Source of the DNA: Siniperca chuatsi | Lineage: Eukaryota > Chordata > Actinopteri > Centrarchiformes > Sinipercidae | Assembly (NCBI RefSeq): GCF_020085105.1 | Contig: NC_058045.1 | Span: 10,735,833-10,799,832 of the forward strand | Length of the DNA: 64,000 nt | Reading direction: 5' to 3' | Shown here: piece by piece, positions 12,208 to 24,394 of the stretch | Layout: each line of letters starts with the position of its first letter | Numbering within the stretch: the first letter of the stretch is position 1 | Position numbers and translations under genes: made by a program | The notes under the pieces: model-generated | Seen by the model: the letters and a program-made list of their open reading frames with translations, nothing else | What the model was told of the DNA's origin: nothing | Database searches by the model: none

Positions 12208-13405
12208 CAGTGGTGGAAAAAGTACTGAGATATTTTACTTAAAGCAGCTATTATCGATATTTTTAATCAATGTATCAAATGACAGTGTGAAAGGGGTCGC
12301 TCATAGTGATGAAACTACAGAGAATTATAACCTGAATCTGCAGCTCCTTTCAGCTTTACAGAGTTTTATAGTGAGTTTCAGCTCATTGTTTAGCTGTCCG
12401 GCCTGCAACTTTACTGTTTTGGTTCACTTCTCGCCGCTCTCACAATGTCATTACCGGCCACAGCAGGCAGCTGTTTTCAGCAAAAAATCTACCTGCTCAG
12501 CACCAAACAGCAGACAGACACAGTTAGAGGCGAGCTGGTGAACATAGTGGAGCATTTAGCAGCTAAAGAGCGAGATATTTCCCTCGGAGTTGATGGAGAC
12601 CAAAAACAGAGCTAAAAAAAAAAAGAGTGCATAATGGACATCAGGTGGCCAGAAATACAAAAATCCCTCACTGCTGGACGTGTAAATAAGCAACTGTTTG
12701 AAAGCAAGTTTGTCGAATCAACTTAAAAGGTGATGTCAGTGTTGTGTTCACAACTTGTTTCCACTGCACCCAAGTGGCCAAAAAACAAAACAAAAATAAA
12801 TTACAGTTATTGCAGTTTTAAAGGAAAGGTTGGACATTTGAGGGTTATGTTATACATTAAGATATAATGTGTTAATGTGGAGCTTTAGAAGTGCTGGTGG
12901 ATTTTGTTACCTTTGGACAGAGCTAGCTGTTTCCCCCTGTTTCCAGTCTTTGTGCTAAGCTAAGTTACACTATAAAACTACTGCATTACAAGTAAAAGTC
13001 CAAAATTTATAATTTTATTTAAGTAGTACAAAAGTAAGCAAGCAAATGAGCCCTGTTGGAGTGTTATATTATATTATTGGATCATTACTGACTGTATTGT
13101 GTAAGAAGTATTTAATGTTGTAGCTATTTGGTGGAGCTGACTATTTTACACTGCTGGCAGTTTAATCTGTAACAAAGCATCAGTTTTTTAATTTATCTTT
13201 TGTATGTAAAGTCTCAATCCGTAAAGTAACTATAGCTGTCAAAAACTGTAGTGGAGTAAAAAGTACAATATTTCACTCTGAAATGTAGTATAAATCTAAT
13301 AATAGAAGTGCAAAATGTAGTGTAAAATTGAAAAACTAAAGTAAAGTAAAGTACCTTAAAATTGTACTTAAACACAGTACTCGAGTGAATGGACGTTCCA
13401 CTACT
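12208..13405. mobile_element. Family D repeat interrupted by families C and A
   Basis: The left end AGTGGTGGAAAAAGTACTGA is followed within 40 bp by family C sequence (about 12,242-12,790), then by a family A fragment (about 12,820-12,970). Family D sequence resumes at ACTGCATTACAAGTAAAAGT and runs to ACGTTCCACTACT. The ends of the outer element are inverted with respect to each other. Confidence 0.65.
12242..12970. repeat. Family C copy 2 plus family A fragment, nested in D
   Basis: The C portion matches 3,440-4,030 block by block (GTGTGAAAGGGGTCGCTC, ACCTGAATCTGCAGCTCC, AAGAGCGAGATATTTCCCTC, GTTGTGTTCACAACTTGTTT). The A portion has TTAAAGGAAAGGTTGGACAT, TTACCTTTGGACAGAGCTAG and TTTCCAGTCTTTGTGCTAAG. 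The A fragment ends early, without the second inverted end. Confidence 0.6.
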
Positions 13406-14638
13406 GTTTTTTTTTACACCAACGCATAGAAGAGCAAAAGCTTATTTGTTCTAATATATAAAACAGAAACACACATAGATGTTAAAATATTCTGTTAAAT
13501 CCTGTCTATGATCATCCCCATAGGGCAATGAACTCTGGACATATCTGATCCCTGATCCAGGCGGTTCCTGGAGACGTGTCTGAAGTGTGTCTTTTGGTTG
13601 GCAGACCAGAACAGACACATGTGGAAGAAAACCTGCTGAAACCATCACTCAGACTTGACTCAGCCTCATTAGCCGTAGCTGTATCATGCATATGTCTCTC
13701 TCATCTATGGAGTAATGACAGCACTGAGGCTCCATGTCACCAGGGTCACATGAAAGCCCTCACACCAGAGGAAGGCCTCTTGGTGACCCTGCCTCTAAAG
13801 TCGAGTGTAGAGTGTTAATCGCAGCAGTAAAGGGAGCCAAGAAAGGAGCAGGCACTGAGGTGTCTCCCTGAACGGATCTGCAGAGGAGTCCTGTGTGCGT
13901 GTCAGTCTTTCTGATGGGCTGTTAAAAGCCATCAGGGTGCTGTGATCTGAGCACACTCCAGAGAAAACGCATACGGTCCTGGTTAAGGCTAGGGGAAATT
14001 GGATTAAAGAAATTCCTCTTGAAACGGTCTGAATTGTTCTTGCCATAACAACTGTGAGCAGCTGACATCTTTGAAACCACAAATCAGTCTGAAACTAATA
14101 TTTAGCTTCTCCTTTTCATGTCAAGTAAGTTACAACAGTGGAAACGAAGCCGGCTGGAGGGGATTCTGCTGAACACATTTTAGTGCAGAGAGGTGAGAGG
14201 AGGAAGGGGCTCTAGTCTGGTTTCAATAGCCTGTTACATTTCTTTCCTCAACAAAATACCCTGACTGGACCACATGCTTTCCATCACCGGGATGTTATTC
14301 CACCACTGGCAGCAGGAGAGCCTGGTTTGATGAATCCACACCATCAGAGCAGGAAAAACATCTCAGCCAACAGAAAAGGGAAAGGCTCACAGGTGTCTAT
14401 GTCTATGTAACCCCAGAGCTTGATCACATTCACCACTTTGTTTGAAATTATTTTTCAAGTGGAGTAATAAAAGCTTTGAGGCATAACTACAACACAGGTC
14501 CAGGAACTTTATTTAAGTGTTTAAATTAAGACCACATGTCCAATTCATAGTAAGTCATAAGTTAAATGTAATTTTTTTTCCAGAAAGGAGGGAATCTTGG
14601 CTGCAGTCACTAAGCCACAATTAGCTGAAATAAAGCAG

Positions 14639-14686
14639 AGTAGAATCCACACACAGACAGACTGCAGTCTGTGTGTGGATTCTACT
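14639..14686. repeat. Perfect 20-bp-arm inverted repeat with 8-nt loop
   Basis: Arms 14639-14658 (AGTAGAATCCACACACAGAC) and 14667-14686 are exact reverse complements, separated by AGACTGCA. A transcript would fold into one 48-nt hairpin. It is shorter than a usual pre-miRNA, and no flanking stem continues the pairing. No transposon ends are apparent around it. Confidence 0.95.
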
Positions 14687-16434
14687 CAAACATCTCAGGT
14701 TAACTTAGCAAACCAGGGTGGGCATGATGAGATACCTGTTAATCCCAGCAGAGCTATGATAGAGTGGATGAACGGGCCGAGGATAGTAAGAAGACTAGAA
14801 GACTATTAAAACAGTGGTTTGAAATGATATGTTAATGCTTAAAGCCTCAATCCACCTACACAGCTGTTTTCACTTAAATTGCCTGATTGGACCTCTTCGT
14901 TTACTGTGTGCAGCGTTTCCCCGCAAGATTTTACAGTGGAGGTGCTTCGCCTCACCTGAAATAAAGAGCGCCTCTGTCCTCATCAGGGGCCAGTTTCACA
15001 AATAGATAAGACTTTGACTACGGTTTAGATCTAACTAATAGTCAGACTTCAGACAGACGTCTAGATTCATCTGTTGCACAAAGCTGTCTGGTTCTTGACT
15101 ATGAAGAACTAATTTGCTATGAAATCCAAGCAAATGTAAACTTTTTTCAAACTAAAAAAACATGGCTGACCATCAAGCTACATCGCACAGCAAAGACCAC
15201 GTATTTAATGAGTAAGGCAGCTGCTTAAACTGTCATCAAGTAACTACACTGATAAGATGAGATGCATCAGGAGCTGTCAGATTCAACTCAGCGTGCAATT
15301 GGTTGATTATATAATTTGTTGGTTTTTAGTAGTAAGTAAGTAACTGAGCAGCAGTTGCAATGTCAGGAAAACAGAAAACCTTCTCAGATTTTACAAGTTG
15401 GGAAAAGTAGAGACCAACAGCCCACAATCAGGTGCCGATGTGTTGGAAAAAAGCCCTCTCCCTTGTTGTCGCTTCTGTTAAGGTGGGACGACGTCCACAG
15501 TTATCATTGTTAATAGTTCATAGTTAGTTTGGTGACATCACGTAATTTACAGCATAGCTCTCCTCAACTTTAACCTGAGCAGAGGTCTAATCAAGCAGAC
15601 TGATTGATAACACTTGTGTGGGCGCGCAGGGCCCTTAAACATACACACATATACACATATCTTATGATTGATTGCTATATCCTACTAATACTCATGTATT
15701 ACACTGTATTGATGAATGTAAATGTATCACTATGTGTATTAGAGTTAGTGTGAAGAGTTTGTGTGAGCCAAAGTCAGTCAAAACACTACTAATAAGGTCA
15801 CATTTTATGAAGACAACAGCAGAAAGAGACAACAAAGTGATATTTTGACTCACCAATGTTCATCCACACAAGTGTTATGTGAGATAATCAAATAATGATT
15901 TTATCTGGCTTTTTGTATGTTTGTAGGCCTACTGCATCAGACTTTACTCTTTTAATCAGTTTGTGGTTAGAGCATGGAAGTTCATTCTTGACTTTTAACT
16001 GTAATTTAATCTTAAAGTCTACAGACAGGTTTGTCTTTAGCAAAGGGACTTGGCTCAGGTGTCTTCATGTGCCCTCAGTGTTAAAATGTAACCAGTGAAT
16101 GTGTCACTAACAGCCATGTTTGTGCTGTTTTGGCCAGCTTGAAGCATAAGCTGTTACTGGTTAAAAAAAAAAAAAAGAAGAAAACATTGGGTAAGGGTTA
16201 AGAAAGAAACATAACTGTAGTTTTATAAATTGGGTTCTAAAATGTATTCTATTGTATTTCACTATTGCTGTTGTACACATCTGTCCAATTATGAGTATGT
16301 TTCAACCATTTACTTGGCATATATTAAACTTTGCATTATGAGATTGTCATTTATCCAATTTTCAAAAGGTATAAAGACTGAAAGACTGAATTTTTAAAAA
16401 GGAGCTGAATGCGATATTCACTGCCATTTATGTC

Positions 16435-17097
16435 GCACTAGAACAGTAATTTTATCTTGCAGATCTTTGTAAAACACACAGCATTCAAACTGGACAAAAA
16501 CAAAATAAACCTCACCAAAACCGTCTTTGTTAGTCTTTCCACTGTTCCAACAATCACCATCGCTGGTTTGGTCGATATAAACCCTTAATTCACCGAAATA
16601 TTCTGGCTCTACAGGGTGTTGTCTAGATGGTAACCCTGGATTCACAAGGTTTAGGTTTTGCCAATAACACTACTTGGTTAGGTTTAGGAACGCGCACAAC
16701 GAAGAAACAATATGTATCAAATCTCGAGTTTCGCAAATCCAGGGTTACCATCTACACAGGACAGCTCTAGCCTCAACCAGTAGCCACCATTGCTGCTAGG
16801 TAATCCTTAGGGACAAATGCGCCTGTCAAAGTAGCCTACCTCCACTAAAAATGCAACATGACAACACTGTGGAAAGGATCCCAATAGTGATAGACCTTTT
16901 TGTTTAACCAGAAACAGCCATTATATCGCTCTTGCTCTAAAACTATATTTTTACCTTGTAGATCATCGTTAAACACACTTTATTCAAATGGGACAGAAAC
17001 AAAATAAAACTAACCAAAACAGTCTTTGTTAGTCTTTCCACTGTTCCAACAATCACCAATGCTGGTTTGGTCAAAATACATCCTTAATTCAGTGCAT
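16435..17097. repeat. Direct duplication of a ~165-bp repeat with a nearby inverted repeat
   Basis: Blocks 16435-16600 and 16930-17097 share TTTATCTTGCAGATC/TTTACCTTGTAGATC, ATTCAAA, CAAAATAAA, and a long near-identical core starting at GTCTTTGTTAGTCTTTCCAC and running to GGTTTGGTC. Between them a 19-bp sequence (TAGATGGTAACCCTGGATT, 16624-16642) is repeated exactly inverted at 16736-16754. Confidence 0.8.
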
Positions 17098-17764
17098 TAG
17101 ATAGGAAAAGAAAGAGCTCTCCTGAAAGCCAAGTTTCCCAGGGAGGGACTCACATGGCAGCTGTATAAACAAAGCAAAGAGAAGCTCCGATAGGCAGAGA
17201 GGGTGCGACATTTCTCTGCTCAGGGCGCCATTACTGCACAATAACTTTACATAGCAAATACTTGTTTTCTGCTGTATTAATATTCAGTCTTATATACAGA
17301 ACCTTAAATGTTTATCCAATCATCATCACATTTTTATTGGGTTTTAAACATTTGACATTTTAAGTATTTGCTTCTTTTCAGTTATCCCTGTTTCTCATAT
17401 TCAATTTAAAACTAATTCAAAAGCAAGCATGTAATAAGCAGTAAGCACTTAATGGTTCAAACTGATATCAGTTCCTCTTTGAGTAATACAAAATTACCAA
17501 TGCCTATTTGCAGCCTTAATTACTGTGTACACAGTTTGGTGGTGGGGGGGGCTCCTCTCTGAAACATCTGGCAAAAGGCAAAATGTACTCATCTCAATCC
17601 AATCTGGTGTACTTTCCATGAAGCAACAGATTAGAGCATTTAAGACAAGAAATCTCCAATATGCTCAATTTAGGGCAACCTACTGATGTCAGTAACAACA
17701 GTAACAAGCATTTTCAAATTAGAAATTAGCTTCAAAATAAAGATGGACCAACAACTTGAGAATG

Positions 17765-18158
17765 AAATACTTTTATTAGAAAAAATGATGACAGCCTACA
17801 AGACAAATTTAGCCAGCATCTGAACCAAAACGGGAAACAAAAAAATAATCAGGATGAAATTCCTTTTCAAAAGATCTTGGTAAACACCGGACAAAACAAG
17901 TATCATAGAAACTAAAAAGTGGTACTCAAAAACATACCAATACAGGAAGAGCGTACTCAGCAGCTTTCCACATGAAAGAAAATTAATTTGTCCAGGGATT
18001 AGTGTGACATCTTGCTCTGATTCTTCCATAATAAAATCAACAGATCTCGCACAATCCGTTCTCCGAAGGCCTTTTGTGAAATCACATCCTTTTGACAGGT
18101 AAGAATGTCGTCTCTGAACTTCAACACACAAAGGCTTCAGATCATAAAATAAAAATCC
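17765..18158 (-). other. MORF4L1: Probable MORF4L1 3' UTR with poly(A) signal
   Basis: After the TAA stop at 18159-18161 the minus strand runs about 390 nt to an AATAAA hexamer, which appears as TTTATT on the plus strand near 17,772-17,777. I see no earlier canonical signal. The minus-strand open frame at 17,796-18,131 falls inside this region and looks like chance. The end point is inferred. Confidence 0.55.
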
Positions 18159-21100
18159 TTAAACTGCCTTGCGGTGGTACTCCGGAGGGGCAACTTCATA
18201 GTCACTTGCATTGAAGAGCGATGCAGAGTTCTTTACAAGATATCTGGAATGGAGCAACATTTTACTCATTTCTGCTGCAGATTAATCAATACGAGCATTA
18301 TCATATGTATATAACAGTTCTGTGAATACTCACTTGAGGAAATCTTGTAGATAACTGAGCAGCAGTGCAAGGCTCTTCTCATCCAGGGGAGTGTACGCCA
18401 GCATGGCTCCAATTCTCACTTTGAAAACCAAAAAAAAAAAAAGACAGAATTTTACACACCACCCGTCTTCATTTATAATAACTCAAATCATACAATCATA
18501 AAAGAAACATGCTGCACTCTTATGTCTAATATCTATGTGTACTTCTAGTTTACAGGGCTATGTGTACTTCTAGTTTACAGGGCTTACAAGTGTCTACTGC
18601 TGATTGGTCCATTTACAACATGCTGCCTTTTAAAATGCCCGGGTTTCCAGCAGTTCAGTGACAGCAGTCTGACAGCAGCACCTTGCTTCTGTCCTCAGCC
18701 CCCAAACCCTTTTGTAGTTGCTTTGCGTGTTAGATCTGTGAGATCTTGTGCCCTAGTTGGTTAGCTGTAAGTATCTGTGTACATTTTGTAAATAGAATAA
18801 TCCACATTTTGTACATAGCACTGAAGTTGTGTTACTGTTTTATCCTGTTCTGCTGTATCCTAGGGAGTCAAGTTTAGTAAATGCCTTTTTGTTTGTTGGT
18901 TTGTTTCACCTAGGGTTAGTCAGCAACTTTTGAGGAGATAGATTCTTTTTGTTCACCCTGAACTATATTGCTTCAGTTTGTCACAAATTCACCTTTTTCG
19001 TAGTAATAAATTATTTCACATGTAATTATTTCAATTACAATCCACTGTTCAGACTTTGGTTTGGGGGACCGAGAAGGGAACTACCTTTTAACTTTTATGT
19101 TGCGCTCCTACCCCTGTAGACGGGAGCGTAACAATTCGTGAGCCAACATCGGCCAGATTTATCAGTCGGGTCTACTTCTTACATTACCAATTCTAATACT
19201 AATTTTGCTAATTCTACCTCATGACTGGGATTACTTCATGTCTGTCTCCTTCTGTTCACACTTGACAGCTACAGATGTTTTAAGTCCCACTGCATTAAAG
19301 CTGCTCTTCTCTATAATAAATACTACAGCCGAGTAATGCGCAGGTGTGCTTACCAAAGAGTCTGAGTAGGTGAGGAGCGCCGTAGATCTGAGACATAGAT
19401 GTATCTGGGTGGTTGGCCAGGATGTCTGCGTACTGCGGCCTCTCAAATTTGTAAAGAAGTTGTGTCCCCAGCATGACGTTAAAATATTCCCGGACACCAG
19501 CGACGACCTCGTTCACAGCAAACTCCCTGAGCAGTGGAGGAAAATCTCTATGACACACAGCTTTGAAATGGATAAACAAGTCATGTTTTTGCTGCATTTC
19601 CTGCGTGATCTACAAAGTGTGTGTGGGGGAAAAAAAAAAAAAAGAGAAAATGACAAGTAACAATGTGTATTTTTACTTGCTGTCAGAGTTTCCTCTTGAT
19701 TTCTTGTAGTTTGCATAATCTTCAAGGACTGCATCAACGTTCTTTTTGGCAGGTAGGTGGAAAAGCTGAAGATATAAAACAAAAAGGACAAAAAGAAACA
19801 CGTGGATAAATAACTTCTGAAATGTTATAGTGTAAATACATGTGACAATATTAATGAATAAAATGCGTGAAAAAGCTTACACTTACTAACCTGTTTTTGC
19901 CTTGTAATCAGGTCCCAGTCATCCACAAGCCACGGTTTCAGCTCCTCAGGGATTTTTACTTTAACCTCCACTCGATTTATGAAAGTCTCCTCCTGAGCAG
20001 ACAGGAACAGATTTAAGAAATAAGCCACAAGAGGAAACTTTTTATCATAATGTTTACACAATTAATGTAATTCGAACCTCAGAAACATTTCATAAACCTG
20101 AGTGTTTCCACTAAAAAGCTGCAACAATAGAGAATTAAACTTCTTACTCAGTTACTTGCAGCGCAGTTAAGAATTATTTGACATTAACTGGCAAACTAAA
20201 GAAACCTCCAACCAGAAAAATCATTACTAAAAGCAACTTAGTAGATTTATGAACATACACTTTCAACAGTTGGGTCAACACGTGCCCTCTTCTTTCGTGG
20301 AGGGTGGGTTGGGTCTCCTCCTGAACTTGTCCCTTCTCCTGCACCAGGAGCTGCATGGACAGAAACATATTTAACTGTTATTTAATTCATAAATAGAATA
20401 AATGCCAAAGTTATTGTGACACCCTGCTATGACTCCAATTATGCTTGTTAGTTCTTGATAATTTACGGTTTCTATTGTAATGATGATGGAAACATATTTG
20501 TGCAAAAACCTGCTGAATGATATTTTGGAGGGTTTCAGGTCATGCATTTAAACAGTGTCAATTATGTAAGTACACAACACGATATACTTACGCTTTTGTT
20601 TGTTCTTTTTGGTTTTCCTACAGAAGAAAAAAATTACAGGTGTTAAAATAATAATAATGAAAAAACAGTAACAGGTATAACACCTCTAAAACAGTATGGC
20701 AGGAGACATCGCAGCAGGTGACAGGAGGAATAACTAATGACTTGCACTCACACATCATTTTTCTGCGGTGCAGCAGGTATCTTCTTATTCGGCGCAGCAC
20801 CCCTCATTCTTCCTTCTACATAATGGTCTCTGATTTAAGAAAACAGAACAAGTTCAATTAAGAATGCATCATTCATATTAAAGTCAGTCAGTCTGTTTTC
20901 ATGAGATTTCAAGAAACAGACTGTAGTGGGTTTATTAGGATGCATATTTTTGCAAACCTCATCTGTATTTTATTGTTTTGGTAGTGCCATCAGTGCATCT
21001 AGACATAATGCACTGTTCTGTGTGTCCCAGTGTGTTGTAAAACATTAAGTCTTCTTCTCTGAATATTCAAATATTATACACCACGTTCACCATGTACAAC

Positions 21101-22540
21101 ACCATGTTCTACTAGAATAAGATGACGACCGTATTTGCTCTCTCTATGGACCTTGGTCATAAAAATACCCATTATAGTCGCATTTGTAAACACTAAAGTT
21201 AGCTGTAAACATAAAAGAAGAATGGACTTACTGATTGGCCCTCTGAAGCTCTTTCTGTTTCTGCAGATTACTGTCCACATACTTAAGCACTCTGCTTTCA
21301 GGAACCCATTCGTCCCAGCTGGAAGATAAACACAAAGAAAGAAATCAAGCACTTGGGAAATCTTTATTGTACAAATCTTAAAGACTTGATTTATTTGAAT
21401 CAAAAGCTTACTTCTTATTCCACCCACTGTAATGAATAAAGTATTTGATTTGTTTGTCCTTGATGTTTATCTTAACACACTGCAAAGAGAGACATAATTC
21501 ATTGTCAAAAATCTTTATATCATAGACACAGAAGAGGGTCACATGATCAGAGAAACAGGCTAACTAAGGCAGCCTACCTTAGCTTCGTAGAGCAATGGCC
21601 CATGAAAACACAGCACTCTTTCACCTGAACAGAGTGTTGGTCAATTAAAATCAGCATGAAAGAAGTCAAAGTACAACAAAATTAAATTTGAAAGCCGACT
21701 GAACTACTTGCAACTAACACTGATCTTTTTCTGATGGCTGAGAACAATAATTACATTAAGTTTTATAAATGGGTTTTAGTTACAAACACGTGGGGACTCA
21801 GGTCACATTAAATTAACTCAAATCAGACCAGAGTCTAGTTAAATTTAGTAGCAGACTTGACTTTATCTATGAAGGGTAGGGCTGTACCTAAAATTTTACG
21901 ATTATTTTCATTATCGATTCATCTGTTACGATTAATTCCTGAAATACTGTACACATGATTGACATTTGTTTTTTCACTTGAGAAAAATTGATTGGCCACA
22001 CCAACAGAGACCTCTGAAGTACTTTCAAAACACAATGCACTTGATAAACCTGATATAATATGACACCAGCAGTTACCCATACAGTAGACCAGCCACGGAC
22101 TGAACAGTCAATGAGGCCAGCTAGGGCTCAGCTAACAATTCGCTGTGAGAAGAGAGAGGTGGGCGGTGAAATCAATAAGGAGCTAACACTGCATGAATGA
22201 AGCTACCGCTTTTAGCTAGTACCTACATCGCTGAAATTCAAACCACGGACTTTGCCGGCATGCTACTGCTAATGTTACACTATGTTGTAAAGAAAAATGC
22301 TTAATAAGTAACTAATATGGCGCATAAAAATGATCAAAACCTTTTTTGTGCAACAACAATGAAGGCTAACAACGCTAGCTGTTCGACGGCGGCAGTGTTG
22401 TTTCGATCATAAAGCTAGCTAACAATTTGGACCTTTCCGGCGGTTCCAGCACTGACCGACACCATAGCGCTATCAGAAATAAAAACAGACAACTTGTTAC
22501 CTTCTTGAAATTTAGGTTTCGGGTCCTGTTTTGGCGCCAT
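18159..22540 (-). CDS. MORF4L1: MORF4L1 (MRG15), chromodomain and MRG-domain chromatin protein, 12 coding exons
   Basis: MRG15 reads methylated histone H3 (H3K36me) and is a subunit of NuA4/TIP60 acetyltransferase and SIN3 deacetylase complexes in the nucleus. Coding exons, in transcript order: 22501-22540, 21578-21624, 21412-21479, 21232-21318, 20752-20829, 20592-20617, 20259-20350, 19891-19992, 19677-19765, 19354-19526, 18334-18418, 18159-18243. All have GT donors and AG acceptors, and the phases join to 972 nt, or 323 aa plus stop, the same length as the human 323-aa isoform as I remember it. The protein starts [14 protein letters not shown]. The chromo (Tudor-like) domain covers about residues 12-62 ([17 protein letters not shown]). 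A basic nuclear signal [10 protein letters not shown] is at 132-141. The MRG domain runs from about 150 to the end ([20 protein letters not shown], then PEYHRKAV at the C terminus). I see no damage. Identity is judged by eye against remembered family sequence. Confidence 0.97.
18533..18582. repeat. Perfect 25-bp tandem duplication
   Basis: A 25-bp unit beginning CTATGTGTACTTCTAG is present twice back to back (18533-18557 and 18558-18582) with no mismatch. It lies in a MORF4L1 intron at the edge of the LTR-like stretch. Confidence 0.9.
18583..19165 (+). mobile_element. LTR-like retroelement fragment in a MORF4L1 intron (tentative)
   Basis: The intron between 18,419 and 19,353 holds a block unlike its surroundings. 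It has a TTTTAAAA TATA-like box near 18,630, GC-richer sequence after it and AATAAA near 19,005. It ends in GGGAGCGTAACA, a common form for the 3' end of teleost gypsy-type LTRs, followed by TTCGTGAGCCAACATC, which could be the start of an internal region. I cannot find the matching TGTTACGC 5' end or a target duplication, and there is no gag/pol reading frame. A solo or truncated LTR is the best guess. Confidence 0.35.
21878..22000. repeat. Fragment of family H (GGGCTGCAACxA/ATTATCGATT) repeat
   Basis: GTAGGGCTGTACCTAAAATT, ATTATTTTCATTATCGATTC and GACATTTGTTTTTTCACTTG match the familiar fish repeat also seen at 35,030 and, inverted, at 60,290. It lies inside the first intron of MORF4L1. Confidence 0.55.
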
Positions 22541-22700
22541 TCACGGATTAAACTATCAAAATATGGGAAAAATCGCTAGCTCCCATTCCAGTCTGAAACG
22601 GCGCCGCTCTCTAAAAACGTCATAATCAATGAGATGACGTATTAAAACCGCGACCAAAGATGCGCTTCAAAATTAAAAGCCTAACGCTAAATAACGTGGA
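22541..22700 (-). promoter_or_regulatory. MORF4L1 5' region with two CRE-like half-sites
   Basis: This stretch sits directly upstream of the ATG at 22538-22540. It is locally rich in CpG (CGGCGCCGC near 22,600) and has no obvious TATA box at a suitable distance. ACGTCA at 22617-22622 and TGACGT at 22635-22640 are CREB/ATF half-site cores about 60-100 bp upstream of the start codon. The transcription start is not determined. The promoter call is inferred from position and composition. Confidence 0.45.
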
Positions 22701-23477
22701 GTCAAAATAACCGTGTTTTTTTGTATGTTCCTTATTTACCATATGTGTTAAAAGTCATATTTCAATCGTCGTTTTCTGAATTTGTAATACGTGGTAGGCT
22801 ATGTTTTAGCAAAGTAATTTCCTGGCTAAACAATAAGTCGTGAAACCGTTAAGACTATAGTCTCTTCGAACTTTGACCAAAGACTGATGAATTCTAATGA
22901 GTTTAGTAAGTAGTTTATAAGTAACTTTACTGATTTAGAAGTCCTGATTCCCCCAGCGCAACTCTACAGTTACCCCTCTAGGAAAATTTTATTAACAAGC
23001 AAAAATTATTTTGCATGATATTTTTTCCAACCGTATTTCCCTACAAATTCCGTCTCCCTACATGATGGTCTGAATGCTGCTTCAAAACCCTCGATTCATT
23101 GCCAGGAATATTATAAAGAAATGCTTTATCCCTTTAGCCTATTTTAATTTAATTGCCCAAATTGTCTTAACAGAACTGAGGACATGACTTCCTCAATGCC
23201 CTGCACTGCCTGCAGCATTTTTTCAGCATTGACAGATTCAATTGTGGTGATTCTATATCATGCTGTTGTACAGTACATATAAGGAGCAGCAAATACTTCA
23301 TGTACAGGAACGTTATATGAGAAAACAGTATTTACAGATTAGGGCGCACTTGGTCCTGTAAAATAGCCTCAAACTTCTTAGCTGTCAGATGCATCATCAT
23401 CAGAAGAGCCATCATTAGACCTAACAGCACAGTGTTTCACAAAAAGCTTACACATTAAAAGCTGAAGGCATAATTTG

Positions 23478-24185
23478 TCTGTATAGACCTTTCTCATGAC
23501 GGGCATTTTTACTTGTAAAAACACACGTGTAAATAATAACATCAAAGATGGCTGCATTCCATTTGGGTGTGCCAGTGCTGGGCTCAAGTTTTACACATTT
23601 TGGTTTGGCTCGCCAACACACATGTAATGGAACCCAACCGTCATTAATGATATTAGTTACACCTGTGCTTTTCCTGCTGCGGCAACTCAAAATGTGTGCT
23701 GCAATTAAGATCCAAGGCAGTATGTTATGAAGCCAGGAGTGTGCCACGAGAATAATTATAAACTTTTACAGCTTTCCATTATGATAAATTAATACATCGA
23801 TACATTAAAAAATGGTACTATAAACTGAAATATCAAAAAGTCACATTTAAAAGGCTTAATAAATAAATATTTTGAGATTCCTGTTCAAAGTTAAATTATG
23901 CATATTTTAAAGACAAGGACATATGATTATTAACTGGCAAATTAATACTCCTTTTATCATCATCAGAATTACAATTTTTTAACTGATAGACCTTTTTCAC
24001 AGCAGAGATGTTGACTTGTCATAGGAAAGCTAGTCAAGTATCAAGTATCCCAAGCATGAGCAATACTTGGACCCTGAAACTTATATAGCTAAATGGAATT
24101 TAACCATTATTAATTTTATTATTTTACACCTGTGCTTTTTCTACTGTGAAATGTCAAAATGTCTTTCATGAAAAAGGCCCAATAT
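23478..24185. repeat. Two direct copies of a fish MITE-like repeat
   Basis: Blocks near 23,484-23,712 and 23,985-24,185 both begin TAGACCTTT and share ACTTGT, TAATGGAA/AAATGGAATT, ACCCAACCGTCATTAAT/TAACCATTATTAAT, TTACACCTGTGCTTTT and a closing CAAAATGT. The second ends in ATGAAAAAGGCC, roughly inverted to its start. They lie downstream of PIAS1. Confidence 0.55.
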
Positions 24186-24394
24186 AATTAGTGGTGAGTA
24201 GGTGTCTGAACAAGGAGAAGTCCCTCCTGATTTTGCCCTGATGGTGTTTACTGTAGTAAACTAAGCAGGGTTTAGCTGAAATACAGCTTTTTTCTGAAAT
24301 CATTCATAGGGGACACTCACATCAAGGGCCATGTCTATGCTTCAATTAAGGACACACCAACCAATCAATCTCAAGACTGAATGCACCAATCCAA

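Larger units (their letters stand above)
13406..17764. other. No gene seen apart from the repeats listed
   Basis: Non-coding sequence downstream of MORF4L1. It holds the hairpin at 14,639 and the duplication at 16,435, and a G run near 17,545. The short open frames look like chance. Confidence 0.55.

Noticed and set aside
14597..14809. 70-codon plus-strand frame across the hairpin
   Set aside because: No splice context or recognisable protein. Its middle is the inverted repeat.
20470..20520. C/D box snoRNA in a MORF4L1 intron (AATGATGATGG then CTGA on the plus strand)
   Set aside because: It would be antisense to the host gene, lacks a terminal stem, and the boxes are too short to count alone.
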